25,696 nt of DNA from positions 1 to 25,696 of the forward strand of contig JAUCBJ010001068.1 in the NCBI GenBank assembly GCA_032718475.1. Reading direction: 5' to 3'. The notes beneath the pieces were generated by a model, which did not search any database, was not told where the DNA came from, and saw only the letters and a list, made by a program, of their open reading frames with translations. Shown in pieces: positions 1 through 9,389 of the stretch (positions are counted from its first letter, which is position 1; each line of letters begins with the position of its first letter). The position numbers and the translations under genes were made by a program. Origin of the DNA: Nemertoderma westbladi (Eukaryota > Xenacoelomorpha > Nemertodermatida > Nemertodermatidae).

Positions 1-210
1 CAATTAATTTCCTTTAAAAGGCAGGTTGAAAATAGGGTTTTTACCGTAATCAACTTAATTAACTAATTAACTGCTATTATCTTAGCTTCTCGAAGGCCAC
101 ACGGAAATTCTACTTGGAAAATTTCTAAACTTTTGCCAAACAACATGTGTACCAAGTTTGGATAGATTTCATCAAAGATTGGCCGAGTTATTAACGTTTA
201 AAATTGAACA

Positions 211-256
211 CGACAGAACGACAGAACGACAGAACGACAGAACGACAGAACGACAG
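211..256. repeat. 8-bp tandem repeat (CGACAGAA)n
   Basis: The unit CGACAGAA is repeated five times without interruption, followed by a partial CGACAG. It follows a conserved-looking single-copy phrase, an arrangement seen at the ends of many dispersed invertebrate repeats. Confidence 0.9.
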
Positions 257-337
257 GTTGATTAATGGTACCACTACGCTAAGGCTCACTCACTTCGTGG
301 CTCGCCCCACAATATAATCTGTTCATTCATCTGCGTG

Positions 338-394
338 CTGGTGGCTGGAGGGTAATAAACCATTATTTTTCAGCCACCAGGATAGGATAGGATA
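338..394. repeat. Hairpin followed by GATAG tail, possible 3' end of a retroelement
   Basis: CTGGTGGCTG (338-347) pairs perfectly with CAGCCACCAG (371-380), giving a 10-bp stem with a 23-base loop. It is followed directly by GATAGGATAGGATA (381-394). A stem-loop followed by a short tandem tail is typical of the 3' end recognised by some LINE and SINE reverse transcriptases, but no body of such an element is recognisable upstream, so the assignment is inference. Confidence 0.5.
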
Positions 395-716
395 CAACAC
401 AATTAAAAATAAATGAAAACATATATTTAGACAGATTAATTTGTAACTTAGATGGATTTTGTTGTTTTGGTTTTAAAATAGTGTGGAACTAGGATGTTAT
501 TTGTTGGAATTAAATGGACCTTCGTTATTTATGTTAGTACTAGCTGCACCTGCAATGGATGAAAATACTGTACTGTCGAAATAATTTACGGAACCTAATT
601 AACACGACCTAAACCCAAAAACCAAGCACCTAAACATTTAGCTCAAGCCCTACCGCGTCTGGAATGAAAAATCTTTTTTATCAGGCCCCACTACGCGTAG
701 CTACTCCTATGATTAT

Positions 717-1527
717 GGCTGTTATCTTTGTTGACTTCTTCAAGGCATTTGATTCAGTATCTCGCTCACGTATGTTCAGCATACTTTCATTATATGGGAT
801 TCCTGATGAAATTATTGCAGCAATCAGATCAGTATACGATGGTTCGACAACATTTATGTCTACTGTTGATGGTGACACAGAACCATTTTAAGTGTTATGG
901 GGCGTCCTCCAGGGAGACACACCTGCACCATTCTTGTTCATAATTGTGGTTGACTATGTTCTACGCATGTCCTTAGATCATCATAATAATGATGGGGTGA
1001 TGATAACTCCACCTCCTGGCTCCAGAAGTCGAGGAAATCCTGCCAAGTACCTAACTGATCTAGACTTTGCTGATGACTTAGGAGTACTCTCAGAATCACT
1101 AGAGGGAGCACAACGGCTCCTCAGCTCATTAGAACATGCTGCTTCTAGTGTTGGTCTTTTTATTAACTCCAGAAAGACCACAATTTTGACAGTTAACTTT
1201 GAAAGTTCTCAGCAAGTCTCTGATCGGATGAGCATAAGCTCAAAGGATGGTATGCTTGAGCATGTGGACGACTTCTGTTACCTGGGATCATGGATCCGGA
1301 GGTCAGGTGAGGACCTTCGAATACGTAAGGGAAAGGCATGGGCAGCCTTGAATAGGCTTTCTAGGATTTGGAAGTCACCGAGAATTAATCGGAAACTTAA
1401 GGTCCGATTATTTAGAGCAGCAGTAGTTCCAGTACTCCACTATGGGAGTCCATGCTGGGCTCTAACTGCTGAGGACACCAAATCTCTGGATGGCACATTC
1501 ACAAGAATGCTACGCCGGGTTCATTGT
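717..1527 (+). mobile_element. LINE family A, copy 1: broken reverse transcriptase
   Basis: A fragment of a non-LTR retrotransposon reverse transcriptase. It shows the palm motif FVDFFKAFDS (from about 730), GVLQGDTPAPFLF (from about 900) and the catalytic LDFADD (near 1066-1083), followed by thumb sequence and FCYLGSW. A nonsense codon TAA at 889-891 interrupts the frame just before GVLQGD; copy 2 has GAA there. Homology with copy 2 begins near 717 and stops abruptly at 1527, where inverted family B starts. By eye there are roughly 25 differences over about 810 bases against copy 2, so the two copies are young relatives. Endonuclease and 5' parts are absent. Family placement within the LINE clades is uncertain. 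Confidence 0.85.
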
Positions 1528-1602
1528 TTCATTTTTCATTTCATTTCATCATCCGGCTTACGCCCCGGTGGCTATAATAATAAAATTCACAAGTTAAAAT
1601 AA
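892..1602 (+). pseudogene. RT palm/thumb portion of LINE A copy 1
   Basis: The longest open piece of LINE A copy 1. Residues 5-17 carry the GVLQGDTPAPFLF turn, residues about 57-62 the YxDD-box variant DFADD with both catalytic aspartates, and the remainder is the thumb and connection region with the conserved CYLGSW and GSPCWALT phrases. The last 25 or so codons (after 1527) are not retrotransposon A: they are read through the 3' tail of inverted element B. It lacks its own RT N-terminus, which is cut off by the stop at 889-891, and so cannot be a working enzyme. Confidence 0.8.
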
Positions 1603-2865
1603 TATAATTCGCATTTGCACTAAAATCAACGGGAAACACAATAAAATATTGCACAATAAAAATATACACCGGTCATTAAGCCTTGCGTTAAGTAGATATA
1701 TGTAGTGTAGTGCAGTTGCATTAAAATCATAGGGAGACACAATTAACAATATGTATGTATAATACCTAATATAACACCTTATCTTATACCAACTCTGCAC
1801 TTAAATATTGCGTTAATTAATAGAATTATTACTTATTAGGACTAATTAGAACACATGGTCGATTAATGCACAAATAGTCAAAGTATACTCATCCTCATTA
1901 AGCCCTGCGTTAGGTAATATTAGCTATTAGGACACAAAGTCATATATATATGTGTAAGGAATGCATTTAAAAACTGAACAATTCTAAAATATGGAAATTA
2001 ATATTTTATTTACATTATTAAATAAACATATTATTTAGTCGCCCAATTACTAGCATACAATTCTAATATACATTCTCTTCCATAGGCGTTAGCAGCATGT
2101 CCTTGGTCCATGTGCAGCATATGATATATATACAGATAGAAAAATTGCTCCTTGATGGTGACCTCCCCCTTATCTACCGCCTTAAATACGGACTTGAGGC
2201 AATACCTACCAGTTGTGAGTGACTGAAGACGTGGCATACCGAATATCCATCTATCGGTTGTATAATCAGCGTATAGTGGATCATGTATTCCACCCGCCAG
2301 GTAATGAACTAACAGGTGGCTAAACAACCCGTATACTTTTGGGTTCTCACAGTTGAAGCAGGAATATATCATCCTAGTCTTTGAGAAGGCTACCATCGTT
2401 GAAAACTTATGTGAATCAAATAAGGCCTGCAACACATTGTTGGACACATAGTTGCCCATGCGCAGTTGTGACCTCTGGGCCTTCCTCCACGTCTGTTCCA
2501 AACCATCGACTATTGATTGGTCAATAATAGCAGATCCATACATTATTGAGGGAGTACAGATTGTCCGCCAAACCAATGCTGTAATATCAAGTGGTACATT
2601 GTCGGAAGCTAGCCCGCGTATGTTAACTCTAGATGCATTCATCCAGATTTTCTTAATGTAATGTTACTTGACATTTCGCCGTGTATCAGGCAGAGGTAGA
2701 CCCAGATATATGCATTTCGTTACTGGAAACAGTCGAGTGCCACTATGTGTCTGGATACTTTCCTCCGCTACCGTGTGCCTCCGTAAGTTGTCTGATGGGC
2801 ATACCACATAGTGTGTCGTTTTCATATTTATTACTAGATCATGTTCCTCGAAATATTGTTCGCAT
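1528..2865 (-). mobile_element. LINE family B, inverted 3' fragment with UTR and tail
   Basis: Read on the minus strand this holds the C-terminal part of a LINE ORF2 (about 2873 down to 2031), then an AT-rich 3' UTR of about 500 bases (2030-1570), then a short GC-rich hairpin phrase (around 1555-1575) and a tail made of ATGAAA-like units (1528-1552). The tail abuts LINE A copy 1 exactly where A copy 1 loses similarity to A copy 2. The other end joins A copy 2 through the shared word CATTTTGG near 2863-2870. The family differs from both A and D at the protein level. No target-site duplication could be identified. Confidence 0.75.
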
Positions 2866-2873
2866 TTTGGCAC
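2031..2873 (-). pseudogene. C-terminal region of LINE B ORF2
   Basis: The minus-strand frame runs from about 2873 to the stop at 2031 with one in-frame nonsense codon (TAA, 2664-2666), after which the same frame continues. The upstream part has the post-YxDD thumb phrase EEHDLVINMKTTHYVV and CIYLGLPLP; the downstream part (203 residues) contains PSIMYGSAII and a long helical C-terminus, as found after the RT domain in many LINEs. The palm with its catalytic aspartates is absent because the copy is cut at 2865-2873. I assign it to a LINE by these phrases and by the adjoining 3' UTR and tail; the clade is unknown. Confidence 0.7.
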
Positions 2874-4083
2874 TTAGAAGGATAATTGAAGAGTTATCAA
2901 AAAAGAAAGACAGGCATCTGGCTGTTATCTTTGTTGACTTCTTCAAGGCCTTTGATTCAGTATCTCGCTCACGTATGTTCAGCATACTTTCATTATATGG
3001 GATTCCTGATGAAATTATTGCAGCAATCAGATCAGTATACGATGGTTCGACAACATTTGTGTCTACTGTTGACAGTGACACAGAACCATTTGAAGTGTTA
3101 TGGGGCGTCCTCCGGGAGACACACTTGCACCATTCTTGTTCATAATTGTTGTTGACTATGTTCTACGCATGTCCTTAGATTATCATAATGATGATGGGGT
3201 GATGATAACTCCACCTACTGGCTCCAGAAGTCGAGGAAATCCTACCAAGTACCTAACTGATCTAGACTTTGCTGATGACTTAGGAGTACTCTCAGAATCA
3301 CTAGAGGGAGCCCAACGGCTCCTCAGCTCATTAGAACATGCTGCTTCTAGCGTTGGTCTTTTTATTAACTCCAGAAAGACCTAAATTTTGACAGTTAACT
3401 TTGAAAGTCCTCAGCAAGTCTCTGATCGGATGAGCATAAGCTCAAAAGATGGTATGCTTGAGCATGTGGATGACTTCTGTTACCTGGGATCATGGATCCG
3501 GAAGTCAGGTGAGGACCTTCGAATACGTAAGGGAAAGGCATGGGCAGCCTTGAATAGGCTTTCCAGGATTTGGAAGTCACCGAGAATTAATCGGAAACTT
3601 AAGGTCCGGTTATTTAGAGCAGCAGTAGTTCCAGTACTCCTCTATGGGAGTCCATGCTGGGCTCTAACTGCTGCGGACACCAAATCTCTGGACGGCACAT
3701 TCACAAGAATGCTACGCCGGGTTCATTGTGTCAAGTTCAATGCACACATCTCCAACCAGACACTATATAACATTGGAGATGTCTCATTGGTTCCCCCAAG
3801 CTTGACACTAGAACAAAATCGCCTCCGCTTTGCAGGACATTGCTTTCGCCGTGAGGACCAGCCAGTGCATAATCTTGTACTTTGGCAGCCTCATGGAGTG
3901 AATAAGCATGGTGGACAGCCCATGACTTTCTTGAGACGCATCTTAAAGGACACTGGCCTTGAAGATGCGGATGATCTAGCAAATGTCATGGGTGATAGGG
4001 AGTTGTGGCGGTGCAATTTTGTCGATAAGCCGGCACAGCATTCTTAAAAATGCAGCTGCAATGCATCATGCCGATCCTAGTAG
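2863..4083 (+). mobile_element. LINE family A, copy 2: RT with intact 3' end
   Basis: A longer copy of family A. It starts within the RT fingers (LALRRIIEE) and runs through FVDFFKAFDS, the GVLQGD region, LDFADD and the thumb to the end of the protein (stop near 4045) and a very short 3' UTR ending CCTAGTAG at 4083. The same 3' end is found in the stub at 9270-9389, which fixes the family's 3' terminus. Two lesions are visible: a one-base deletion in the GVLQGD motif near 3111 (CTCCGGG against CTCCAGGG in copy 1) and a TAA at 3382-3384 where copy 1 has ACA. It directly adjoins L2-like endonuclease sequence at 4084. Confidence 0.85.
3388..4047 (+). pseudogene. Thumb and C-terminal domain of LINE A copy 2
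   Basis: 219 open codons after the in-frame TAA. They include VDDFCYLGSWIRKSGEDL, GSPCWALT, a TFTRMLRRV phrase and a C-terminal RLRFAGHCFRREDQ / LVLWQPHG segment, all characteristic of the carboxyl end of one widespread animal LINE family. The natural stop is followed within about 40 bases by the element's 3' end. No catalytic residues lie in this part; the RT palm is in the preceding, frameshifted section (2881-3384). Confidence 0.8.
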
Positions 4084-4086
4084 TAA

Positions 4087-4349
4087 CTCACCTTGGTGCC
4101 TACTTCCGCCTGTTAATTCTGTATCGTACTTATCCGTCAACAGGAAACAAACTGAATACATCGATGTTCCTTGAGGAATTTAGTGATCTACTGCAACAAC
4201 TTATGGTGGCAACGGGGAAATTAATTATTATGGGAGATTTTAACTTCTGGGTGGACGATTCAACAAATAAGGAATCTGCAAGTTTCTTATATGTTGTGAA
4301 CTATTTTGGCATGGAACAATTATTACATGAGGCAACACACAGCTCATGA
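4087..4349 (+). pseudogene. L2-like APE endonuclease fragment
   Basis: Open sequence with the endonuclease phrases LLILYRTYPSTG and GDFNFWVDD; the GDFN motif is the conserved metal/phosphate-binding turn of apurinic-type LINE endonucleases. The frame ends after HEATHSS, where family members continue with a GHTLDLVI-type motif; here the DNA jumps to the later linker region, so the C-terminal half of the endonuclease is deleted. The first codons belong to the 3' end of LINE A copy 2. Confidence 0.75.
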
Positions 4350-4659
4350 GAAGAGAACTAGACGCCGATTGGAGCACAAATATCGGACAACAAAACTGCA
4401 TGTTGATCTCTTGGAATACAGAAACCAATGTTACAAGGTAGCGGCGGCCATCTCAATGGCTAAGGAACAATATTATAGCGGGATAATCAAGAACAATTCA
4501 GAGGACCTAAAAACACTATTTAAAGTCGTCAATAAAGTTTTACACCGAGGAAATAAGGTTATATTACCAAGACATAATTCTGAATTGGAATTAGCTAACA
4601 GATTTGTAAACTACTTCGATAATAAGATTAAATCTATTCGAGATGTTCTAAACCACAAT

Positions 4660-5368
4660 GGGACGTCATCCGGGATGCCTCCCACGCCATTCGGGACGCC
4701 TTCCACGCCATCAGGGACACCTCCCACACCATCCAGGACGCCTCCCACACCATCCGGATGCTTTCATCGCCGTCCGGGGTGCCTCCAACACCATCCGGGA
4801 TGCCTCCCGCGCTGTCCGGGGTGCCTCCTCCCACGCCATGCGGGACGCCTCCCAGGCCATCCGGTACGCCTCCCACGCCATCCAGTATGCCTCCCGTGCC
4901 GTCCAGGGTGCCTCCTCCCACGCCATGCGGGACGCCTCACAGGCTATCCGATACGCCTCCCAAGCCGTCCGGGATGCCTCCCGCACTGTCCGGGACGCCT
5001 TCCACACCGTCCGGGATGCCTTCCACAGCGTCCGGGACGCCTTCCGCACAGCCCGGGACGCCTCACGCACCTTCCGGGACACCTCCCACACTGTCCGGGA
5101 CGCGTCCCGCACTGTCCGGGATGCCTCCTGCACCGTCCGGGATGCCTCCCGCACTGTCCGGGACGCCTCCCGCACCGTCCGGGACGCCTCCCACATCATC
5201 CGGTGCACCTCTCGCTCCATCCGGGGTGCCTCCCACGCCATCCGGGGCGCCGTCCGGGACGCCTCCCGCACCGTCCGGGCAGCCATCCGGGGTGCCTCCC
5301 GCACTGTCCAGGGTGCCTCCCGCACTGTCCGGGGTGCCTCCCTCACCGCTGGGACGCCTCCAGCGCCG
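4660..5368. repeat. 21-bp GC-rich minisatellite inside the L2-like ORF
   Basis: About 33 imperfect copies of a 21-bp unit of the form CCTCCCGCACTGTCCGGGACG, interspersed with a few longer spacers. Because 21 is a multiple of three, the frame is kept across units, and the array is open for hundreds of bases on both strands: forward frames encode heptads of the type ASRTVRD, TPPAPSG and CLPHCPG, reverse frames VREASRT-like and GGVPDGA-like heptads. The GC- and CpG-rich composition contrasts with AT-rich surroundings. Upstream L2 sequence is in frame 1 (window coordinates) and downstream L2 sequence in frame 2, so the array hides a net frameshift. Confidence 0.9.
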
Positions 5369-5380
5369 GTCCTTCACAAA

Positions 5381-6102
5381 TTTTGTGACGTAATGAGCGA
5401 TGGCGTAGAAAAACTGATAAGCGACTCGAAGTCAAAATCAAGTCCACATGACCCAATTCCAACCAGCATACTAAAGATGTCCTTAAAACCACTATTGATG
5501 GTCATTACATTGATAATTAATTTATCTTTACGAACTGGAACTGTGGCTTCGCGTTTCAAAGAATCAATTCTCACACCAATACTAAAGAAATTGCGATTAG
5601 ACCCGGAAATACTTAATCACTTTAGACCGGTTTCGAACTTCTGTACATTTCCAAATTAACGGAGAAGGTGGTGGTAGAGCAGTTAAAGCACCATATGAAT
5701 CTGAACGGTCTGCATGAACCCTACCAGAGTGCCTACCGGCCAATACACGATACGGAAACTGCCTTGTTATCTGTTGCTGATACGATACTTCATGGAATTG
5801 ACGATGGTTCGGTCTGTTTGTTTATCACACTTGATTTAAGTGTGGCATTCGACACGGTTGAACGTAGCAAACTATTGCAGATACTTAAACACGACATTGG
5901 CATCTCGCAACGGGTGCGTATTGGGAATACATATTCCATCGCAAAGCACCTCCGCTATGGACTACCACAGGGTTCGGTGTTGGGTCCGATTCTGTTTACG
6001 ATATACACACGTTCACTATCAGCTGTAATAAAGTGGCATGGTCTACATTGTCATTTCTACGCGGATGATACCCAATTATATTTGATTTTCAAGCCAAATT
6101 AA
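5381..6102 (+). pseudogene. L2-like reverse transcriptase core
   Basis: RT segment after the minisatellite. The first part (to the stop at 5657-5659) carries the conserved SSPHDPIPTSILK and FKESILTPILKK...LNHFRPVSN fingers motifs; after a short frame change the second part (5668-6102) has QSAYRPIHDTETALL, the palm motif LDLSVAFDTV with its first aspartate, GLPQGSVLGPILFTIYT, and FYADDTQLYL with the catalytic pair. About 40 residues between the palm and GLPQGS are shortened compared with the family. It cannot be functional as it stands. Confidence 0.8.
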
Positions 6103-6134
6103 ACAGCGCTGTAAAAGTAACTGAGAGTTGCCTC

Positions 6135-6520
6135 GTGGATGTGCTGGAGTGGATGGATAAAAACTACTTAAAAATGAATTCCGATAAAACTAAAGTCCTG
6201 TTATTGCAGTCCAGGTTCAGCATCCAGAAGGATCCCCCAGTACTGACCATAGGGAGCGACATAATATCGTGTAGTCCAAACGTTCGCAATATCAGGTTCG
6301 AATTAGACTCTCAGCTTACAATGTGCAAGCGAATAGGAATCACCGTTCGCGAGGCATTCTTCCATTTAAGGAATCTTTCAAAGATAAAGCGATATGTCAA
6401 CAAACAAAACATGGAAATACTTATACACACACTTGTCACATCAAAGCTTGACGCCAATAATTCTCTCTACTACGGTCTGCCAAAAAAATCCATTTAGAAA
6501 CTACAGTACGTTCAAAACTC
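6135..6520 (+). pseudogene. L2-like thumb/C-terminal segment
   Basis: Continues the L2-like ORF2 in another frame: WMDKNYLKMNSDKTKVLLL (thumb), REAFFHLRNLSKIKRYV, and LVTSKLDANNSLYYGLPKKSI, all standard landmarks downstream of the YADD box in L2/CR1 proteins. It ends just after the usual 'LQ.VQN' position, where inverted LINE A copy 4 begins at 6521. Confidence 0.8.
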
Positions 6521-6899
6521 TTGCTGCAATAATTTCATCAGGAATCCCATATAATGAAAGTATGCTGAACATACGTGAGTGGGAGAATGAATCAAAGGCC
6601 TTGAAGAAGTCAACAAAGATAACAGCCAGATGCCTGTCTTTCTTTTTGAATACTCTTCAATTATCCTTCTAAGTGCCAAAATGGGCTCCATGGTCCCACG
6701 ACCTTTATGGAACCCATTCTGATTTCCACGGAGCAGTCTCTCAATGGGATCCCTGATGCGATTTAATAGAATTCTATTGTATAGCTTTGCAGCAATTGAG
6801 ATCAATGAGATTCCTCGAAAAGAACCATAGAGTGTTAGGTTGCCCTTCTTGGGAACTGGCACCAACTTTTTTGTTTTCATTTCTTGTGGGACTCCTTTT
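6521..6899 (-). mobile_element. LINE family A, copy 4: inverted RT fingers/palm piece
   Basis: On the minus strand it encodes MKTKKLVPVPKKGNLTLYG, FRGISLISIAAKLYNRILLNRI, NQNGFHKGRGT and LALRRIIEE, then the palm in a shifted frame, ending at the point equivalent to IPDEIIAA. The shift comes from one fewer A in a run (TCAAAAAGAAAG against TCAAAAAAGAAAG in copy 2). It supplies the part of family A upstream of copies 1 and 2. Both ends are internal to the element, so this is a rearranged piece and not a simple 5'-truncated insertion. Confidence 0.8.
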
Positions 6900-6901
6900 G
6901 T

Positions 6902-7590
6902 TCAGTACATGTCTACTATGATGGGATAGATGAGCTTTAAACACTCGGGTATTTTAAAGACCTCGAAGAGTTGAAGAAATTCAATTTCGAGTTGGAGCTT
7001 TTCTTTCTTGAGATCTTCATCATCCCTCCCCCCTGTTAATACTGCGCTCCGTTTCGCTACCACACTTCTAACCTTTGTCTTCGTTTCCATATTTCAAATA
7101 GTCGGAATTGCATCGGCATCAGTGCATATAGCAGCAGGAAGAGGTGTAGCAGGCAGTGTCGGAGCATTATCGGCCTGTTTATCGGCATTATTAGTCCGAG
7201 GCATTATCGGTACTACTTGAGACTGATATGATTCGGCTACCGGTACGCCAACAACACTAGGCGAATTTATTGTTATTCCCTCGATTTCCAGAACCATTCA
7301 CTCCCATTCCGAAACCGGATTTTGTCCAGATGCCCCGGTCCTATTATTGGCATCATGATGGTTTTAGTGGTTTGCTTAATTTGCCCAAACCACATCTCGA
7401 ATGTAGCTCCAAGGCTTTTCTTCCGGGACCAAGTTAACACCCATGGCTTCCAACTGTGCGATTATATTCTTCCAACATTCTTCCTTTGATTTTTTTGAAA
7501 TGGCGCGCGGGCGTATCAAAATTTCCGAATAGAATATCGTTGTTTCGGGCCACTAGTTGAAGAAACGGCTTCTTTTGTCCGGGTCGGCCG
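6902..7590 (-). pseudogene. Myb/SANT-like DNA-binding protein relic (transposon-associated)
   Basis: Minus-strand coding traces in at least two frames. From 7590 downward: PFLQLVARNNDILFGNFD, then in the next frame ECWKNIIAQLEAMGVNLV followed by PWSYIRDVVWAN, then a linker (7297-7094) and, after an in-frame TGA, DLKKEKLQLEIEFLQL, a leucine-rich helix. The LVAxNxDILFG and regularly spaced tryptophans resemble the Myb/SANT-like or MADF-like DNA-binding proteins encoded alongside PIF/Harbinger transposases, which also end in such a helix. Frameshifts and stops show it is dead. No DDE nuclease partner or terminal repeats are visible. A host Myb/SANT-like pseudogene is an alternative. Confidence 0.45.
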
Positions 7591-7615
7591 CTTATCCCTG
7601 GAAACCACAACACAG

Positions 7616-7918
7616 ATGATAAAGAATCACTTATCGGACAGGAATATCCAGGTTGATAAAGTATTCAATATTACTGAACAAACGACCAACTCAACAGGAG
7701 AGGTCAGCCAAGCCCCAACCATGGCTGCCTTCCACATCGTGTGCCCCAATGAGGATTCTGCGACAGCCTGTTTGCCGCAGACAGCTGGCCAGTCGGTTCG
7801 ACGATACGACATCATTACCTCGGCCCGAAAGACAGAGCGAACCTCAAGCTCAAGCCGCAACAGCAACCGACCGCTTACCCTGAGTACACCGTCGCATGCG
7901 CTAGAGGCAGCCGGGTAG
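7616..7918 (+). pseudogene. ORF1-like C-terminus of LINE D
   Basis: 100 codons including IKNHLSDRNIQVDKVFNI and AAFHIVCPNEDSATACLP, which read like the last RNA-binding fold of a LINE ORF1 protein (a beta-strand AFxIxCP-type phrase). It ends about 50-80 bases before the ORF2 reading begins, the spacing expected for a LINE ORF1/ORF2 pair. No N-terminal coiled coil is present, because the element starts or is truncated near 7600. The assignment rests on position and these phrases only. Confidence 0.45.
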
Positions 7919-7969
7919 GTTGTCTGACTAGATGACGGGCAAAGCCTTCCGAACAGAGTTCCCCTCACT

Positions 7970-9269
7970 TTGGTCCAATGGACTTCACCAACCTTTTGTA
8001 GAGGCTGCAACAAGCCGTACCGGTACCTAATGAGCCTTAGGAAACATGAACGACATTGTAATAGATTCCAAATATCACAGACTTTAACACTGTTAGAGGA
8101 AATGCCTTTCAATGAGGCGTGGGGGCCCTCTACTATCGCTGACAATGAAACGGGGACCTCCATTGTTCTTTGGAATGTGGAAGGAGCGAAAAGTACAATA
8201 GAAACTACATGTGATGACACATTTTGTACAACTGACATCCTTCTCCTAACTGAAACCCTAGACGAGGATCTTGATATTCCCTCCTTTACTTGCGCCAATG
8301 TTCCCTGTGTGAAGGGGAACGCTGGCAGGCCATATGGTGGATTAACAATAGCGACCAATACACGAAACGGTGGGAATACAAACTGTCACCATAAAAGCGA
8401 GAATATAATTGCGGCTTCTCTCCCAGGGCTCGAAATAATATCCTCATACTATATACCAGAAACAGATGTAACTGATATATTACTGGATCTCATTAATGTC
8501 ATCAACAATATACGTGCGCGTTCCGCTGCTCCGCTGCTGCATGCTGGGGACTGTAACTGTCGCCTCGATGGAGACAGTACCTGGGGTGACCTCCTATGCG
8601 ATGGCTTACTGGGTACAGGTCTGTCCTGTGTGACAGATGTTACGGTACCTACCTACCTATGCTGGAATGGCCAGAGTGTCATTGACCTCGTGTTCGTTGA
8701 CACCCCTCTTCTTGACCTTGTTGATGTTTCTGTTAAACCAACCGTAAACTGCAAACACCAGCGAGTACTTTTTAATCTATCGATAACTCCCCCCCTATCA
8801 ACCAGGAACAAGCGAACCCCAAGGATTAACGATGTCGACATGTTATCCTTGAAACCAATCTTTCTAGGGACATTGGCGAGTTCCAGATTGAAACGATCCG
8901 GGATATAAACAGCGCATGCGACTACATCACCGACGCCCTACAAGCTGCATCCGTCCCCCGCAAACAGAGAAAATCTAAACCTTGGTTCACAAAAGAATGT
9001 TATGATTTACAACAAGCTGTTAATGCGAGCCACGCCGCAGTCCGCTCACAGCCAAGCGATATAACTAGCCTCGAATATTCTGAGCTGACGTATACATATA
9101 AAACTCTTTTACATTCTAAGAAGAGGATATATGAGGCCCAGCAAGAACAAAAATTAATAGACTGTTGTGAGGCTGATATAACAGAGTTCTGGAATATAAC
9201 AAAGGGTAAACGCGAGAACTCTGCACCCCAACAGGTTGCAGCAGAGGACTGGGCAACTCACTTTGACAA
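7970..9269 (+). pseudogene. LINE D ORF2 N-terminal half: zinc finger, endonuclease, linker
   Basis: The first frame (to 8906) begins in a motif FCRGCNKPYRYLM...KHERHC, spacing C-x2-C-x12-H-x3-C, then the endonuclease: IVLWNVEGAKS, DILLLTETLDED (metal-binding glutamate), YGGLTIAT, IISSYYIPETDV, HAGDCNCRLD (the GDxN turn), SVIDLVFVDTPL and VNCKHQRVLFNL (the final catalytic SDH region, here KHQ-like). Near 8850 the frame changes; from 8851 to 9285 a second open frame gives the linker (KPWFTKECYDLQQAV, KRIYEAQQEQKLIDC, EFWNITKGKRENS). It is cut at 9269 by the family A stub. Confidence 0.75.
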
Positions 9270-9389
9270 GATGCGGATGATCTAGCAAATGTCATGGGTG
9301 ATAGGGAGTTGTGGCGGTGCAATTTTGTTGACAAGCCGGCACAGCATTCTTAAAAATGCAGCTGCAATGCAGCATGCCGATCCTAGTAG
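9270..9389 (+). mobile_element. LINE family A, copy 3: 120-bp 3' stub with target duplication
   Basis: The last 120 bases of family A (compare 3964-4083), with three or so substitutions, inserted into LINE D. The host sequence TTGACAA is present on both sides (9263-9269 and 9390-9396), and removing the insert and one copy restores the LINE D reading. This is a classic 5'-truncated target-primed insertion. It shows family A was active after LINE D had inserted here, and defines A's exact 3' end (CCTAGTAG). Confidence 0.92.

Larger units (their letters stand above)
1..663. other. Non-coding AT-rich flank
   Basis: No coding frame of convincing length or composition is visible. The stretch holds a short octamer repeat near 211-256, a hairpin near 338-380 and otherwise AT-rich sequence. 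The words around 145-200 (a 'taccaagtttgg' phrase followed by a short CGACAGAA array) resemble dispersed repeats common in invertebrate genomes, but I cannot name the family. Confidence 0.6.
4084..6520 (+). mobile_element. L2/CR1-like LINE, decayed, with internal minisatellite
   Basis: Phrases typical of L2/CR1-group ORF2 occur in order: endonuclease (FRLLILYRTYPSTGNKL and IMGDFNFWVDD, 4100-4350), the linker RTRRRLEHKYRTTKL (from about 4355), a GC-rich array (4660-5368), RT N-terminus SSPHDPIPTSILKMSLKPLL (from about 5440), palm LDLSVAFDTV, GLPQGSVLGPILFTIYT, FYADDTQLYL (to 6102) and thumb/C-terminus (6135-6520). Parts of the endonuclease and of the RT between GISQRV and the next motif are deleted, and there are several frame changes. 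The 5' end is cut by LINE A copy 2 and the 3' end by inverted LINE A copy 4, so UTRs are missing. Confidence 0.85.

Noticed and set aside
4711-5393. Proline-rich, cysteine-rich or arginine-rich protein genes across the GC-rich array, on both strands
   Set aside because: They arise because the 21-bp unit lacks stops in several frames; only the flanking L2 frames have outside support.
6902-7090. Independent small gene
   Set aside because: It is in frame with the upstream minus-strand sequence through a single TGA, so it is the end of the Myb/SANT-like relic.
7627-8358. 243-codon minus-strand frame
   Set aside because: Antisense to LINE D ORF1/endonuclease sequence, whose plus-strand motifs are recognisable; a shadow.
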